Numbered from the stretch's first letter, positions 36,780 to 46,934 are shown. The stretch is DNA of 64,000 nucleotides from Pseudarthrobacter sp. GA104 (GCF_009741265.1 NZ_WOWL01000001.1:2108001-2172000); one strand, 5' to 3'. Numbers and translations are program-made. The notes: generated by a model not told the origin, from the letters alone.

Positions 36780-37142
36780 GCCGGCTCGTCCGATGCCCGC
36801 GCTCGACTGGTTTCGGGAGACGAACCGCGATGTCGTACAGGAGACCCCTGACGAGGGCGGTAGCGCTGAGATGTCCGCCTGGGTACGACCGGAGAAATGC
36901 CAACGGGCCGCTTCGCCTCGCCAGATCAGGAGGGCTTTTGTACTCGCCCAAGGCTGCTGTCTATGCCACGCTGACAATAACCAGATTCTTGAGGCGAAAA
37001 ACGCGTACGACCCTGTAGGGCACTACTCGCGGCCGGACGATTCCAGCTCCCTCTCAACCCGAACCTGGGTCCCCACGGTTGAACAACCGACATTGGCCAG
37101 CCAAGCAGCTGCAGTCGAGCCTCTAGGCTGACCAAAGAACAA
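36780..37142. other. Spacer after the nitrilase remnant
   Basis: No supported gene was found in this stretch. Confidence 0.35.
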
Positions 37143-37175
37143 ACCGGTGTCCATGTGCGTGCAGTGGACACCGGT
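37143..37175 (-). terminator. 11-bp perfect hairpin
   Basis: ACCGGTGTCCA (37143-37153) pairs exactly with TGGACACCGGT (37165-37175). It lies just beyond the stop of the minus-strand maleylpyruvate isomerase-family gene. Confidence 0.75.
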
Positions 37176-37192
37176 GCCCGACGTGGCGCCGC

Positions 37193-37891
37193 TTACCACG
37201 CAGGCAGCGTCGGCAAGGGCCCGTCAGCCTCGACATTGGCAGTCGCCCCGCGTGCCAGCCACTCGAGCAACCCCTCACGGTCGGAGGAGACGTGCAGCGA
37301 GCCGTCGCCGATCACCCACTCGTCACGCTCCTCTGTCACCAGCGTCATGCCCGGAGCCCCTTTGGCACGCATCGTGCGCACGGCGGCTTCGATGGCGTTG
37401 AGCACTGAGTCGGGATCTGCTTCCTCGATGGTCCAGGCCGTGTCAAGGTCATGATGGTGAACGATAACCTCGGCGACTCTCAGCGCCACGATTGACGTCG
37501 CAGGGATTTGCTTGCCGTGCAGGTGGACCTCCTCGGCCGCAAGATCCCCTGTCAGGCGTTGGGCCTGGTCGGCGAAGTACTCGGCCGACTCACGCACACT
37601 GCCAAGAAGCTCCTGACGTGGCAACGCGGCAAGCGCGGAAATCTCCTCGGCCCGTGCCTCCGGGGAGGCGTAAAGCTGTTGTTCCTGGCCGGTGACTGAC
37701 CAGTCGATGAGCTTGACCAGGGCCCGGCCGTTCCAAGCAATGTGGGCTATGACATCGGCCCGCGTCCATCCCTCACACAGGGAGGCGGCCGTCATTTCAT
37801 CGTCGGACAGGGACTCAGCGGTGGCCATGAACATGTCGGTTTCTCGGGCGAGGCGGGAAAGGTCAGAGTGAAGCCTTGCAGGATTGATCAT
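37193..37891 (-). CDS. Maleylpyruvate isomerase-family mycothiol-dependent protein
   Basis: A 232-aa protein of the DinB/mycothiol-dependent maleylpyruvate isomerase-like family. Visible features are the N-terminal metal-site helix GWTRADVIAHIAWNGRALVK and the second histidine cluster RVAEVIVHHHDLDTAW, which fit the His triad of the family. Length is typical. Members use mycothiol as a cofactor, which supports an actinobacterial host. It stands alone with its own terminator. Its substrate is unknown, and the name does not prove gentisate catabolism. Confidence 0.8.
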   Translation of the reverse strand: MINPARLHSDLSRLARETDMFMATAESLSDDEMTAASLCEGWTRADVIAHIAWNGRALVKLIDWSVTGQEQQLYASPEARAEEISALAALPRQELLGSVRESAEYFADQAQRLTGDLAAEEVHLHGKQIPATSIVALRVAEVIVHHHDLDTAWTIEEADPDSVLNAIEAAVRTMRAKGAPGMTLVTEERDEWVIGDGSLHVSSDREGLLEWLARGATANVEADGPLPTLPAW

Positions 37892-38222
37892 CTATTCACC
37901 TTAACCGTGGGGGAACGCCGGCGATCGGCGACTTAGCCCCCTGATTCATACTGAAACGGTACCGATTTAGACTTGTTGGGACGCCCTGAACGTCCCTCCC
38001 CTAAAAAGAAGGCGCCCCGCCATGGTACGACTGGCATGCGGGGACGGGGCAAACCCGGTGGCTGACGGTGTCGTCTGTCGTGAACTCGGCAATCGCCCAG
38101 TCCCCGTTGAACCAGGCAATTCGTGCTGGCCCCGGATAAGTATTGGAACAGTCTTAGTTCAGCCGATTCGGGTTATCATGTGAACTAATCGCGGGTGGCA
38201 GGACAGCCTATCCGACGGAGGG
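37892..38222. promoter_or_regulatory. Divergent promoter region of the mycothiol-type gene and the LysR gene
   Basis: It contains an imperfect GC-rich hairpin around 38012-38042 (CCCCG-CATG / CATG-CGGGG) and an AT-rich stretch before the LysR start. No coding sequence is supported. Confidence 0.35.
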
Positions 38223-39155
38223 ATGGCCGGGGTCGTGGAAATCCGCCAGTTGAACTACTTCATTGCTGTAGCTGAAGAACGTCACTTTGGGCGTGCGGCG
38301 AAACGGCTTCACATGGCCCAGCCGCCACTGTCCCAGCAAATCCGTCAGCTGGAGGAGCAGTTGGGTGTCCGCCTCTTGAACCGGACAACCCGCAGGGTAG
38401 AGCTCACCGCAGCAGGCCAGGAATTGCTTGACCGGGGGCGGCAGATCGTCAACGCTGTCGGGATTCTGAAGGCCGACGTCTTCCAGGTGGGGCAGGGCGC
38501 CGCGGGCGTGCTTCGCGTAGGTTTCTCGGGATCGGCAACATACGGCGTTATGCCCCCCATCGTACGGAGGGCCAAGCAGGCCTTGCCGGGGCTTTCGCTG
38601 CATATGCAGGGTGAAATGCTTACCCCGGCCATGGAGAACGGGCTGCGGGAGGGCACATTGGATGCGGCGCTTTTGCGCCCGCCGATTGCTGCCCCGGGCA
38701 TTGACTTCAGGGTGGTGTCCCGTGAGCCGCTCATCGCCGCAGTGCCGGCGTTCAGTGCACTGCCGGCTGGCCGGCCGGTGGCCATGCACGAGCTGCAGGA
38801 TCAGGACTTTATCGCTTACCCGCCCGATTCGGTATTGCACCGGACGACCGTCAGCGTCTGCCGCCAGGCGGGTTTCCAGCCACGTATCACCCAAGTGCTC
38901 AGTGAGACGTCCATGATGCTCTCCTATGTTGCCGCCGGTGGTGGAGTCGCGCTCATGCCGGCCAGCATCCGCGCCCTGCAACTCGAGGGCGACGTGTACT
39001 GCGATATCGAAAAAGCTCCCGAGATGGAGTTGGCAGTCGCGTGGCGGAGTGAGGACCGATCAGCGCTCCTCCAAAGCTTCCTGGATATCGTGGTTGCAGC
39101 CACAACGTCCCTTCCGCGGCCCCTTTCCACCGGTCTGGCCCCCAGCAGCCAATAG
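38223..39155 (+). CDS. LysR-family transcriptional regulator
   Basis: A 310-aa LysR protein. The HTH is in the first 65 residues (LNYFIAVAEERHFGRAAKRL then MAQPPLSQQIRQLEEQLGVR). The effector domain starts at about residue 95 (LRVGFSGSATYGVMPPIVRR). The sequence pattern is of the BenM/CatM/CatR kind. It is convergent with the LuxR-type regulator gene and near the ben/cat genes, so it may respond to muconate or benzoate. An alternative GTG start is 38235. Direct target sites were not identified. Confidence 0.85.
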   Translation: MAGVVEIRQLNYFIAVAEERHFGRAAKRLHMAQPPLSQQIRQLEEQLGVRLLNRTTRRVELTAAGQELLDRGRQIVNAVGILKADVFQVGQGAAGVLRVGFSGSATYGVMPPIVRRAKQALPGLSLHMQGEMLTPAMENGLREGTLDAALLRPPIAAPGIDFRVVSREPLIAAVPAFSALPAGRPVAMHELQDQDFIAYPPDSVLHRTTVSVCRQAGFQPRITQVLSETSMMLSYVAAGGGVALMPASIRALQLEGDVYCDIEKAPEMELAVAWRSEDRSALLQSFLDIVVAATTSLPRPLSTGLAPSSQ

Positions 39156-39227
39156 CGATCGGAACGAGGGAGAACGCTTATCGTTGCCCTCTCACTGGCC
39201 GAAGACACCCCAATGTTCATTCACCGG

Positions 39228-42086
39228 TCAGTCCGGAACCCGGAACCTTGCAGCCAGTTCGCTTCTTGACCGGATTCCCAACTTCCCGTAGATCCGGGTC
39301 AAGTGGTACTGCACGGTCTTCTCAGCAATGAACAGGCTACGGGCTGCCTCCTTGTTGGTCGTTCCGGTCGCAACGAGTTCGGCCACTGCCTGCTCCTGCG
39401 CAGTGAGCTGGGTATGCGGCCGTGCGACGGCAGCGAGGACAGCGTCAGAAGGATCGGGCAGATTGCCGGCATCAAGACCTGTTGCCTTCAGCTCGCGGTC
39501 ACACCGGTCCACATACGTCACAGCGCCCAAAGAATCGTAGAGATCCCTTGCAACCCGCAGCACTGACGACGCCAAACGCCTCTTCCCGGCGCGCCGCATA
39601 CTCTGCCCGTAGGCGAAACTTACCCGGGCACGAAGATATGGGCGGTTCAACCCGCGCAGGTGGGCCAGGGACGTCTCGAAATGTTCCCTAGCGCTCTCAG
39701 GTTCACCCTGGGCCGCCAGGAGGCGCCCACGGGCCCATGCCATGCGGGCCAAATCTGACGGGACCGCCCGTTCCCTTCGCACGTGCTCGAAGTCAGTCAG
39801 GAACGAATCGGCCTCATCCAATTGGTCAGTCATGACCAGGGCATTCACGTACGTGTCCTGCCAAGGCCAGAAGGAAACCCGGTTTTCCGTCCACGGGTCC
39901 AGTTCCGTCAAGGGCTGCAACACCGATAACGCGCTCTCGTAATCCGCCCGTGCTTCATGAAAACGGGCCCGGGCCAGGCTGGCCGGTACCTGCATGGCTC
40001 GGTAAGTTCCCGGCTGCACTGACGCCTGGGAAACGTAGTACCGGGCTCTGTCCCAATCGCCCCGCATTGACCAAAGTTCGGCTGCTGTCCAGTACAGGAG
40101 CGGGCGGATCAGGGGCATCCTTGAGGCTTCGAGGCGAACTGAGCCACGGGCAACGGTCGCGGCAGCGGCGTCCCAGTTGCCGAGTACGAGGTGGGTCCGG
40201 GCCAACCATGCCTCCGCCCACAAGGAGATCCGCAAGGAGCCACCCCGGAATTCCGTCGGTGCGGCGGCCTCGAAATGGACCTGCGCGGTTTCAACGTCGT
40301 CCATGCGCAGGGCTAGCCAGCCAGCGCCTATCTGCACGCGCTGCTTCTGGGCGTTTTCGGAGGCGTGCTCGAAAGCCTTTCGATAGGATTCCTCCGCCTC
40401 GGAAAGCCGCCCCTGGGCATAGAGGCCCAGCCCGTAGATGGCCTCTGATTCGATGTAAGCCGGAGTACCAGGTTCCGTCAGGGACATGGCGCGTTCAGCC
40501 CAACGGGTTATGAGCGGGCCATCCCAGGAGGCAACGCCGTGCAAAACCAGGCGTTGGGCCACTTGGGCCGCGGCCGCCGGGTCCCGTTCAGGATTGCTGG
40601 TTCTCCACGCCATTTCCAGCTGTTTCTGTGCGCTATGATTCTGCCCTGACGCCGTGGAGAGGTAGCCAAGCACCGAGGAACGGAGCGCGGAGGGCGCCAT
40701 GGAGTCTACGGCAGCGGCCCACATTTGGGCCCGGGCCATGTTCCCGGAACCTACGAGGGCGTCGACTGCTCTAAGGAGCCGATCATTAGCCGTGCGGACG
40801 TCCCCAGAGAGACGTGACGCGGAAAACAGCGCTGTCGAGACGTTATGCCACGCCCCGACCAGAGCCTGTCGGCGGGCGTATGCTTCCAGTTCAGCAGCGA
40901 GATCCTCGTCAGCACCTGGCGTCGCGGACACCCAGTGGCCCAAACGGTCGCCCTCAACCTGTACGATCTGCGCGGCCCTGCGATGGAGTTCGATACGCCG
41001 GCTCGGGATTATCTGCTCATAAACGGACTCGGTCGTGCCCGTCTCAAAGAACATCACCACCGATCGGGCCTGTTCAACCGACAAGCCCAGCAGTCCGGCT
41101 CTATGGCCCTCATCCAGGGCATTTATTACGTCTGTGACTCCGCTGACGTGGGCTATCTCTGCTATTCCTGCGCTTTCCCTCAGCACTGACGCGGCTTCCG
41201 CGACAGCTACCAGCTCAGCGGAAGCACCATTGAGAAGGCTTCGCACTTGGGCCCGGACACGGGAGCTCGGCGGCAGGGACGAAAACCACGACTGCCAAAT
41301 TTCAGGGGGCAGCTCATCGAGGAGCTCTACAACAGGCAGCGGCAATCCGCCCGTATGCTGGATGATGCCGTGGGCCGCTGTGGCGCTCAAATCTATGCCA
41401 AACCGGTGCTGGGCGAGATTCTGGACCTCCTGGGGCGACAGTGGCCCCAGCGGGAGACAGGAAACCTGATGCCCTGTAAGGAACGCCAGGACCCCTGCCG
41501 GGACAAACTGGGAATGCGTAAGGTCCAGAGAGACAACGAACAGGATTCGTTTGTCGCGCAGCCGCCGCATGGCGAACACGAGGACGTGCAGGGTGTCCGA
41601 GTCAAGGTTCTGGATGTCATCGACGGCGACGACCACGGTGCCGTGTGCCTGAAGTCCTTCCAGATGGGCCATGAAGGTTGATGCATGCTTGGCTACCTGA
41701 CCGGGACTGAGAGCATCCGGGGAATCAGACGGTGGGGCCGCCGCTGGCGCGTCGTTGGCAGCGGCGCGCAGCGGCGGGGTGGACATGAGTTGGGAGTAAC
41801 CAGCTAACGGGAACTGCGCCTCCCACTCGTCTCCGGTTGCCGACAGCACGCGTACGCCGCGGGCGGCGGAGCGGCAGTACTCCAGGAAGCGGTCGAGAAC
41901 AACGGTTTTTCCGGAGCCCTGCAGACCACTGAGCACGACGGTTTGTACAGTGCCCTTACGCACCGCGCGCAGTGTCTCCAACAGCTCTTGGTATACATCC
42001 CGCCGGCCGAGGAGTGTCAGATCATCCTCCGCGTTACCTTGCTGGGAGCCGGGGATCATGCTGGCTAGCTTACTTGAGTGCACCAT
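39228..42086 (-). CDS. benR: Large LuxR-family (LAL) regulator, probable BenR
   Basis: A 952-aa protein. It has an N-terminal STAND/AAA-type ATPase with Walker A GLQGSGKT (about residues 54-61) and Walker B VVVAVDDIQNL (near 150). A long helical TPR-like middle follows. The C-terminal LuxR HTH has LTAQEQAVAELVATGTTNKE then AARSLFIAEKTVQYHLTRIY. It begins 32 bp after benD on the same strand. In Corynebacterium glutamicum a LuxR-type BenR lies directly after benD and activates ben genes with benzoate, so the same role is likely. The gene-symbol transfer is by position and architecture. Confidence 0.8.
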   Translation of the reverse strand: MVHSSKLASMIPGSQQGNAEDDLTLLGRRDVYQELLETLRAVRKGTVQTVVLSGLQGSGKTVVLDRFLEYCRSAARGVRVLSATGDEWEAQFPLAGYSQLMSTPPLRAAANDAPAAAPPSDSPDALSPGQVAKHASTFMAHLEGLQAHGTVVVAVDDIQNLDSDTLHVLVFAMRRLRDKRILFVVSLDLTHSQFVPAGVLAFLTGHQVSCLPLGPLSPQEVQNLAQHRFGIDLSATAAHGIIQHTGGLPLPVVELLDELPPEIWQSWFSSLPPSSRVRAQVRSLLNGASAELVAVAEAASVLRESAGIAEIAHVSGVTDVINALDEGHRAGLLGLSVEQARSVVMFFETGTTESVYEQIIPSRRIELHRRAAQIVQVEGDRLGHWVSATPGADEDLAAELEAYARRQALVGAWHNVSTALFSASRLSGDVRTANDRLLRAVDALVGSGNMARAQMWAAAVDSMAPSALRSSVLGYLSTASGQNHSAQKQLEMAWRTSNPERDPAAAAQVAQRLVLHGVASWDGPLITRWAERAMSLTEPGTPAYIESEAIYGLGLYAQGRLSEAEESYRKAFEHASENAQKQRVQIGAGWLALRMDDVETAQVHFEAAAPTEFRGGSLRISLWAEAWLARTHLVLGNWDAAAATVARGSVRLEASRMPLIRPLLYWTAAELWSMRGDWDRARYYVSQASVQPGTYRAMQVPASLARARFHEARADYESALSVLQPLTELDPWTENRVSFWPWQDTYVNALVMTDQLDEADSFLTDFEHVRRERAVPSDLARMAWARGRLLAAQGEPESAREHFETSLAHLRGLNRPYLRARVSFAYGQSMRRAGKRRLASSVLRVARDLYDSLGAVTYVDRCDRELKATGLDAGNLPDPSDAVLAAVARPHTQLTAQEQAVAELVATGTTNKEAARSLFIAEKTVQYHLTRIYGKLGIRSRSELAARFRVPD

Positions 42087-42118
42087 GATCCCACTCGGCC
42101 CTTGGGGTCACGCCCGGC

Positions 42119-42946
42119 TCAACCGAGGTCTCCGCCTGCCACTGGGAGGATGCTTCCCGTTACATAGGAGGCTTCGTCGGATGCCATGAAGACAATCGGT
42201 GCAGCCTGTTCATCCAGCGTGCCGTACCGCTTCATGAAGGAGGATTCCACGGTTTGGTCCACGATGGTCTTGTACCAGGCCTGCTCTGTGGCGGAGTCAG
42301 CGTCGGGGCCCCGCTTCACCTTCCGCGGCGGAGCTTCAGTTCCTCCGGGGGCTGTCGCGACCACGCGCACGCCCCGGCCGGCGACCTCCATCGCCAGGGC
42401 CTGGGTCACAGCATTGATGCCTCCCTTGGCCGCGGCATACGGGACACGGTGCAGCCCGCGGGTAGCGACCGAGGAGACGTTGACGATAGTGCCCGAGCCC
42501 TGTTCCAGCATGGAGGGCAGCACCGCCCGGCAGGCCCAAAGAGTGGGAAAGAGCGAGCGGCGGACTTCCTTCTCGATCTTTTCCTCGTCGTATTCCTCGT
42601 ACGGGCGGGCCCAAATGGTGCCCCCAACGTTATTGACCAGCACATCAACCCTGCCATAGGCGCCCAGCGCCGCCTCGACAGCCTGCTGGGCGCCCGCGAA
42701 CGATTCCAGATCGGCAGTCACGGACATGGCCGAGCCGCCGGATCCGGAAGTTTGTGCAGCACCGTCGATTTCCCGGGCCACCTCATGGACAAGTTCGGCC
42801 CGATCCACCAGAACGACGGTCCCGCCCTCTGCAGCAATCCGTTGGGCAACCTTTTGTCCAATGCCCTGGGCTGAGCCCGTCACAATGGCCACTTTGCCGC
42901 TGTACCGCCCTGGAGTAACGAACTGTCCGGCGTATGGCGCTACCAT
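42119..42946 (-). CDS. benD: 1,6-dihydroxycyclohexa-2,4-diene-1-carboxylate dehydrogenase BenD
   Basis: A 275-aa SDR enzyme that oxidises and decarboxylates benzoate cis-diol to catechol using NAD+. The cofactor motif TGSAQGIGQKVA is at residues 23-34, then NNVGGTIWARPYEEY, the catalytic YAAAKGG, and the C-terminal SYVTGSILPVAGGD. The phrase GGTIWARPYEEY is specific for BenD-like SDRs. The ATG overlaps the benC stop (TGATG). It is the fourth gene of benABCD. Confidence 0.93.
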   Translation of the reverse strand: MVAPYAGQFVTPGRYSGKVAIVTGSAQGIGQKVAQRIAAEGGTVVLVDRAELVHEVAREIDGAAQTSGSGGSAMSVTADLESFAGAQQAVEAALGAYGRVDVLVNNVGGTIWARPYEEYDEEKIEKEVRRSLFPTLWACRAVLPSMLEQGSGTIVNVSSVATRGLHRVPYAAAKGGINAVTQALAMEVAGRGVRVVATAPGGTEAPPRKVKRGPDADSATEQAWYKTIVDQTVESSFMKRYGTLDEQAAPIVFMASDEASYVTGSILPVAGGDLG

Positions 42947-44520
42947 CAGCGGGCCGCTGTCTTGGCATCGATCGCTGCGGCCATGGTTTCCTTGGCCGCC
43001 TGTCCATGGCCTGTAATGAGTTCGCGGACCCGCGACTTTTCCTCACGCTCAAAGGCGTCCACGATGTCAAGGTGGTCCTGCGTGACCCGCTCGAAGATCG
43101 GGGTTCCGGCTTCGAAAGTCGCAGCCATCTGGGCGTGCACGTCGAGCCTCCGGTAGGACTCAAGCAGCGTCGGGTTGTCACAGACCATGAAGAGGTATTC
43201 GTGGAACTCTTCATTCGTCCGGGCGAACTCCTCGGGCTCCTGAACCGTCCCGGCCTTCACGGAGCGGGTGGTGGCCTCGGCAAGGCGCCGGAACTGGCGT
43301 AACTGCTCCTCACTGAGACGGCCCAGCAGCAGTTCGCTTACGGCGAGCTCAAGGCCCATACGGGCATCGAGCTGCGCGAAGCTGTCTTCCTTGCGGAAAT
43401 CCAGCCGACCGGTCTGAAGCGACGAGACCGCCTCTGACCGGCTCATGGTATCGCCTTCGGCCTCAATCTTTTCGGCCGGAGCGGGGGCGCCGGTCTCGGC
43501 GTCGTCCCCCCTGGTCTCCTTCGGGGCAAAGCGCTCGAAATAGAAGTTGGCAGGATGAATGTTTTCGCTGTCCAGCCACTTGGAGACCGCGTTCACCATA
43601 GGAGGCGGGCCGCAAAGGTACACATCGACGTCACCGTCGTTGAGGTGTGAGGGCTGGATGATTTGGGTGACATAGCCGGTGTGCGGGGCGGAGGTGCCCG
43701 GTTCGGAGGCGATGTAGTCCCAGGTGAAGTTCGGCAGTTTGGCTTCGTAGGCGCGTAGCCAGTCGAGCCCTACGATGTCGGATTCCCTGGTAACACCATA
43801 GATCAGGTGAACCGGGGTGGCGGGAGGGTTCTGGGAGAGCTTTTCCAGGATTGCCAGCAGCGGGGCGAGACCGGTTCCTCCTGCAAGCAGCAGCAGGGGA
43901 CGCTTGGGTTCGCGAAGGAAGAATGAGCCGTAGGGGCCGGTGAAGGCAATGGAGTCACCAACGGCTGCCCGGTCACGGAGGTACTCCGACATCGCGCCCT
44001 GCCGTGTTATGCGCACCATGAAGGATGCTTTCTCAACGTCAGGGCCGTTGCTGAAGGAGTACGAGCGCTCGGCGTCGGTGCCCGGAACTTTGATGTTGAC
44101 ATACTGGCCCGGCAGGAACGCCAGGGCCTCCCGGTTCTGCACCTCCAGGGAGAAGGAGATCGTCGACTCCGAGTGTTTGTCGAGTTCGACGAGGGTGGAG
44201 GTGAACGTGGCCGCGGACGTCTTTGCTGACTCCGAGGTAGCCGGGATCTGGAGGGCGAGATCCGACTCCGGGACCGCCTGGCAGGTGAGCAGGTAGCCCT
44301 TCTCGAGTTCTTCTTCGGTCATCGCGTCGTCGATGAAGTCCCCGGGGTCGAAGGATCCCGAGTCGCAGAAAGCCTTACAGGTGCCGCAGGCACCGTCACG
44401 GCAGTCCGACGGGATGTTGATGCGCGCTTTATACGCTGCGTCCATGACGGTCTCGTAATCGCCGACCTTGATGACCTTGGTGACGCCGTCCTCGAAGCTG
44501 AGGGCTACCTGATGGCCCAT
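42946..44520 (-). CDS. benC: Benzoate 1,2-dioxygenase reductase BenC with a C-terminal FCD domain
   Basis: A 524-aa protein. Residues 1-336 are a normal BenC electron-transfer component. This has a plant-type [2Fe-2S] domain with Cys 40, 45, 48 and 80 (CRDGACGTCKAFC), FAD binding (RSYSFSN), and NAD binding (LLLAGGTGLAPLL). A linker (about 337-375) leads to about 140 residues that match the FCD ligand domain of GntR regulators (FARTNEEFHEYLFMVCDNPT, then ERVTQDHLDIVDAFEREE). The usual proteobacterial BenC ends at about 340 aa. A similar long BenC of about 510 aa is recalled from Corynebacterium. The FCD domain could bind benzoate or a product, but it lacks a DNA-binding part. Gene 3 of benABCD. 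Confidence 0.9.
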   Translation of the reverse strand: MGHQVALSFEDGVTKVIKVGDYETVMDAAYKARINIPSDCRDGACGTCKAFCDSGSFDPGDFIDDAMTEEELEKGYLLTCQAVPESDLALQIPATSESAKTSAATFTSTLVELDKHSESTISFSLEVQNREALAFLPGQYVNIKVPGTDAERSYSFSNGPDVEKASFMVRITRQGAMSEYLRDRAAVGDSIAFTGPYGSFFLREPKRPLLLLAGGTGLAPLLAILEKLSQNPPATPVHLIYGVTRESDIVGLDWLRAYEAKLPNFTWDYIASEPGTSAPHTGYVTQIIQPSHLNDGDVDVYLCGPPPMVNAVSKWLDSENIHPANFYFERFAPKETRGDDAETGAPAPAEKIEAEGDTMSRSEAVSSLQTGRLDFRKEDSFAQLDARMGLELAVSELLLGRLSEEQLRQFRRLAEATTRSVKAGTVQEPEEFARTNEEFHEYLFMVCDNPTLLESYRRLDVHAQMAATFEAGTPIFERVTQDHLDIVDAFEREEKSRVRELITGHGQAAKETMAAAIDAKTAAR

Positions 44521-44650
44521 GATTTCCTCCTGGCTGGGAATCGCGTCTTCACGACCCCGAAAGTTGGTGCTGTTTTCTCGTATGAGGTGATGTCCGGCAG
44601 CACGCTTTAGACCGTGACCTCTGCCGCGTAACGGCCGACGGCGCGGACCG

Positions 44651-45187
44651 TCAGATCATGTAGACATCCACCACGTGGTGGATGTAGTCGTTCTTCAGTA
44701 CGACCTTCTTCTTGAGGATCACCGGTTCGGCGCCGGAGAGATCGATGGTGTAGAAGCTCGTGCCGAAGTACGTATCCGTGGTGTTGTAGCGGAAGTACAG
44801 GGTGAACCAGTTGAAGCGGACCTTCACCTGGTCGCCATCGTGTTCCATAATTTCGATATCGGCGATGTTGTGCCCGGTCCGCGGTTCCGGCAGCGATGTG
44901 GCCGACGAGCGGTCGGTCTTGATGCGGAAAACGCGGTCTTCAATGCCGCCGCGGTTGTCGTAGTAGATGAGTGAAATTTCGTTCTGCGGATCCTCGGTGA
45001 GGCGGTCGTCGACGTCCCAGGCCGGCATCCAGAACTCGGAGTCCGGGTGGTAGCACTGCAGCCACTCATCGAACTGGCGGTCGTCCAACAGGCGGGCCTC
45101 CTTATAAAGGAAGGCACGCACGGTTTCGAGGATGGCGATTTGCTTGGCTGTCTTGAATGAGGTCGCGGGTGTAGTCAGGCTAGTCAT
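44651..45187 (-). CDS. benB: Benzoate 1,2-dioxygenase small subunit BenB
   Basis: A 178-aa beta subunit of the ring-hydroxylating dioxygenase. It has the SnoaL-like fold with EARLLDDRQFDEWLQCYHPD and SEFWMPAWDVDDRLTEDPQN near the N-terminus and the closing KKVVLKNDYIHHVVDVYMI. This subunit stabilises the alpha3beta3 oxygenase and carries no metal. It lies 34 bp after benA and 130 bp before benC. Confidence 0.93.
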   Translation of the reverse strand: MTSLTTPATSFKTAKQIAILETVRAFLYKEARLLDDRQFDEWLQCYHPDSEFWMPAWDVDDRLTEDPQNEISLIYYDNRGGIEDRVFRIKTDRSSATSLPEPRTGHNIADIEIMEHDGDQVKVRFNWFTLYFRYNTTDTYFGTSFYTIDLSGAEPVILKKKVVLKNDYIHHVVDVYMI

Positions 45188-45221
45188 GGGTTTGCAACTC
45201 TCTCTGGTTCCGGTGGTCTGA

Positions 45222-46604
45222 TCAGGCGGTGACGGGCACGGATTCCAGCGTCGAGCGCTCGTCCTCGGTCAGGGCCTTGTCCATGACTTCCTTCCAGTAC
45301 CCATGCTGGATCGGGTACAGGCCTTCGTCCTCTGTCCGTACACCGGAGGCGATGACCCGGGTCATGCCCAACGCCTGTGCCTGCTCGTCCGGCCCCTGGA
45401 TTTCGTGGGTGGAACCGCGGGTCATGTCATTCCACGGTGCAGCCGTAGCCCAGTAGGTCTTGTTGCAGGAACGGAACTCTTCGAGGTCATCAGGAGTGGC
45501 CATGCCGGTGGCGTTAAAGAAGTCCTCGTACTGGCGGATGCGCTTGGACCGGTTTTCCTGCGATTCACCTTTAGGGGCGATGCAGTAGATCGTAACTTCG
45601 GTCTGGTCGGCGGAGATCGGACGGAAGTGCCGGATCTGCGACGAGAACTGGTCCATGATGTACACATTCGGGTACAGGCACAGGTTCCTCGAGATGTTGA
45701 TCATAAAGTTCGCCATTTCCTCGCCATACTTCTCGACGAGTTCGTCGCGGCGGTCCCACAGCGGGCGGTCTTCGGGGTTGGTCCATTCCTGCCACAGCAG
45801 CAGGTGGCCGTGGTCGTAGGAATAGAACCCGCCTTTGACCTTGCCCCATTTTCCGGCGTCCATGGCTTTGGTCTTGTTGGCTGAGTCGCCGGCGCTGCGG
45901 CGTGCCGTTGTTGCTGCGTAGTTCCAGTGAACAGCGGTGACGTGGTAGCCGTCTGCCCCGTTTTCCGCCTGGACCTTCCAGTTACCGTCGTACGTGTAGG
46001 TCGAGGATCCGCGCAGGACCTCGAGCCCTTCGGGCGACTGGTCCACGATGGAGTCAATCACCTTGGTGGCGTCTCCCAGGTGATCTTCGAGCGGGAGGAC
46101 ATCGGCATTGAGCGAGCCGAACAGGAATCCGCGGTAGGAGTCGAAGCGGGCCACCTTGGTGAGGTCGTGGGAGCCTTCCTTGTTGAAGTTTTCCGGGTAG
46201 CCGGCATTGCGGGAATCCTTGACCTTCAGCAGCTCACCGGAATTCTTGAAGGTCCAGCCATGGAACGGGCACGTGAACGTAGTGCGGTTGTCAGTTTTGC
46301 GGCGGCACAGCATCGCGCCCCGGTGGGAGCAGGCATTGACGATGCAGTTGATCTTCTCGTCCTTGTCCCGGGTGATCACAACGGGCGTGCGCCCGATGTA
46401 GGTGGTGAAGTAGTCGCCCACGTTGGGAATCTGGGACTCGTGCGCCAGGTAAACCCAGTTGCCCTCGAAGATGTGCTTCATCTCGAGTTCGAAAATTTCT
46501 TGATCGGTGAAGATTTCGCGCTTTGCCCGGATGATTCCGTTTACACGATCATCGATCACGGCGTCTGCAAGGACCTCACGGACCCGACTCAGGTTCTCGG
46601 TCAT
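45222..46604 (-). CDS. benA: Benzoate 1,2-dioxygenase large subunit BenA
   Basis: A 460-aa oxygenase alpha subunit. The Rieske [2Fe-2S] ligands are Cys92/His94 ([11 protein letters not shown]) and Cys112/His115 (TCPFHGW). The mononuclear iron site is in [14 protein letters not shown]. It dioxygenates benzoate to the 1,2-cis-diol carboxylate. First gene of benABCD, divergent from catA across 330 bp, so the ben and cat promoters share one regulatory region. Confidence 0.95.
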   Translation of the reverse strand: MTENLSRVREVLADAVIDDRVNGIIRAKREIFTDQEIFELEMKHIFEGNWVYLAHESQIPNVGDYFTTYIGRTPVVITRDKDEKINCIVNACSHRGAMLCRRKTDNRTTFTCPFHGWTFKNSGELLKVKDSRNAGYPENFNKEGSHDLTKVARFDSYRGFLFGSLNADVLPLEDHLGDATKVIDSIVDQSPEGLEVLRGSSTYTYDGNWKVQAENGADGYHVTAVHWNYAATTARRSAGDSANKTKAMDAGKWGKVKGGFYSYDHGHLLLWQEWTNPEDRPLWDRRDELVEKYGEEMANFMINISRNLCLYPNVYIMDQFSSQIRHFRPISADQTEVTIYCIAPKGESQENRSKRIRQYEDFFNATGMATPDDLEEFRSCNKTYWATAAPWNDMTRGSTHEIQGPDEQAQALGMTRVIASGVRTEDEGLYPIQHGYWKEVMDKALTEDERSTLESVPVTA

Positions 46605-46934
46605 GACGTACTCCTTCTTCGGAGAAAATGGGGCTGGCGGGCGGCGTCTCGTAGGTCACGGCTCCTGCCGAAAGAAAAATGTATGCCGTGTAATTCTGCT
46701 TGACGGTGACAGCACCCACATCAGGCAAATCCCTAGGTTCCACCAAGGGTGCCTTTGATTACCTAAAGCGACATAATGGTCGGCTAATCAATATTTGTTT
46801 CGTCCTTATCATCGGCCTAGCCTGAGATGGACATCACGTGAAGCCGAGGGCCTCCGAGCTCTCGCTGCGCCGGGCGCTTCACCACAAGATGGGAGCCTTT
46901 CCCGTCCCCGTTACAAGGATCAGTGGAGATCACC
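46605..46934. promoter_or_regulatory. ben / catA divergent promoter region
   Basis: The 330-bp region separates benA and catA. It is AT-rich around 46745-46815 (CATAATGGTCGGCTAATCAA), where the promoters and activator sites are expected. I found no clear long palindrome. A GGAG ribosome site precedes catA. Confidence 0.5.
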
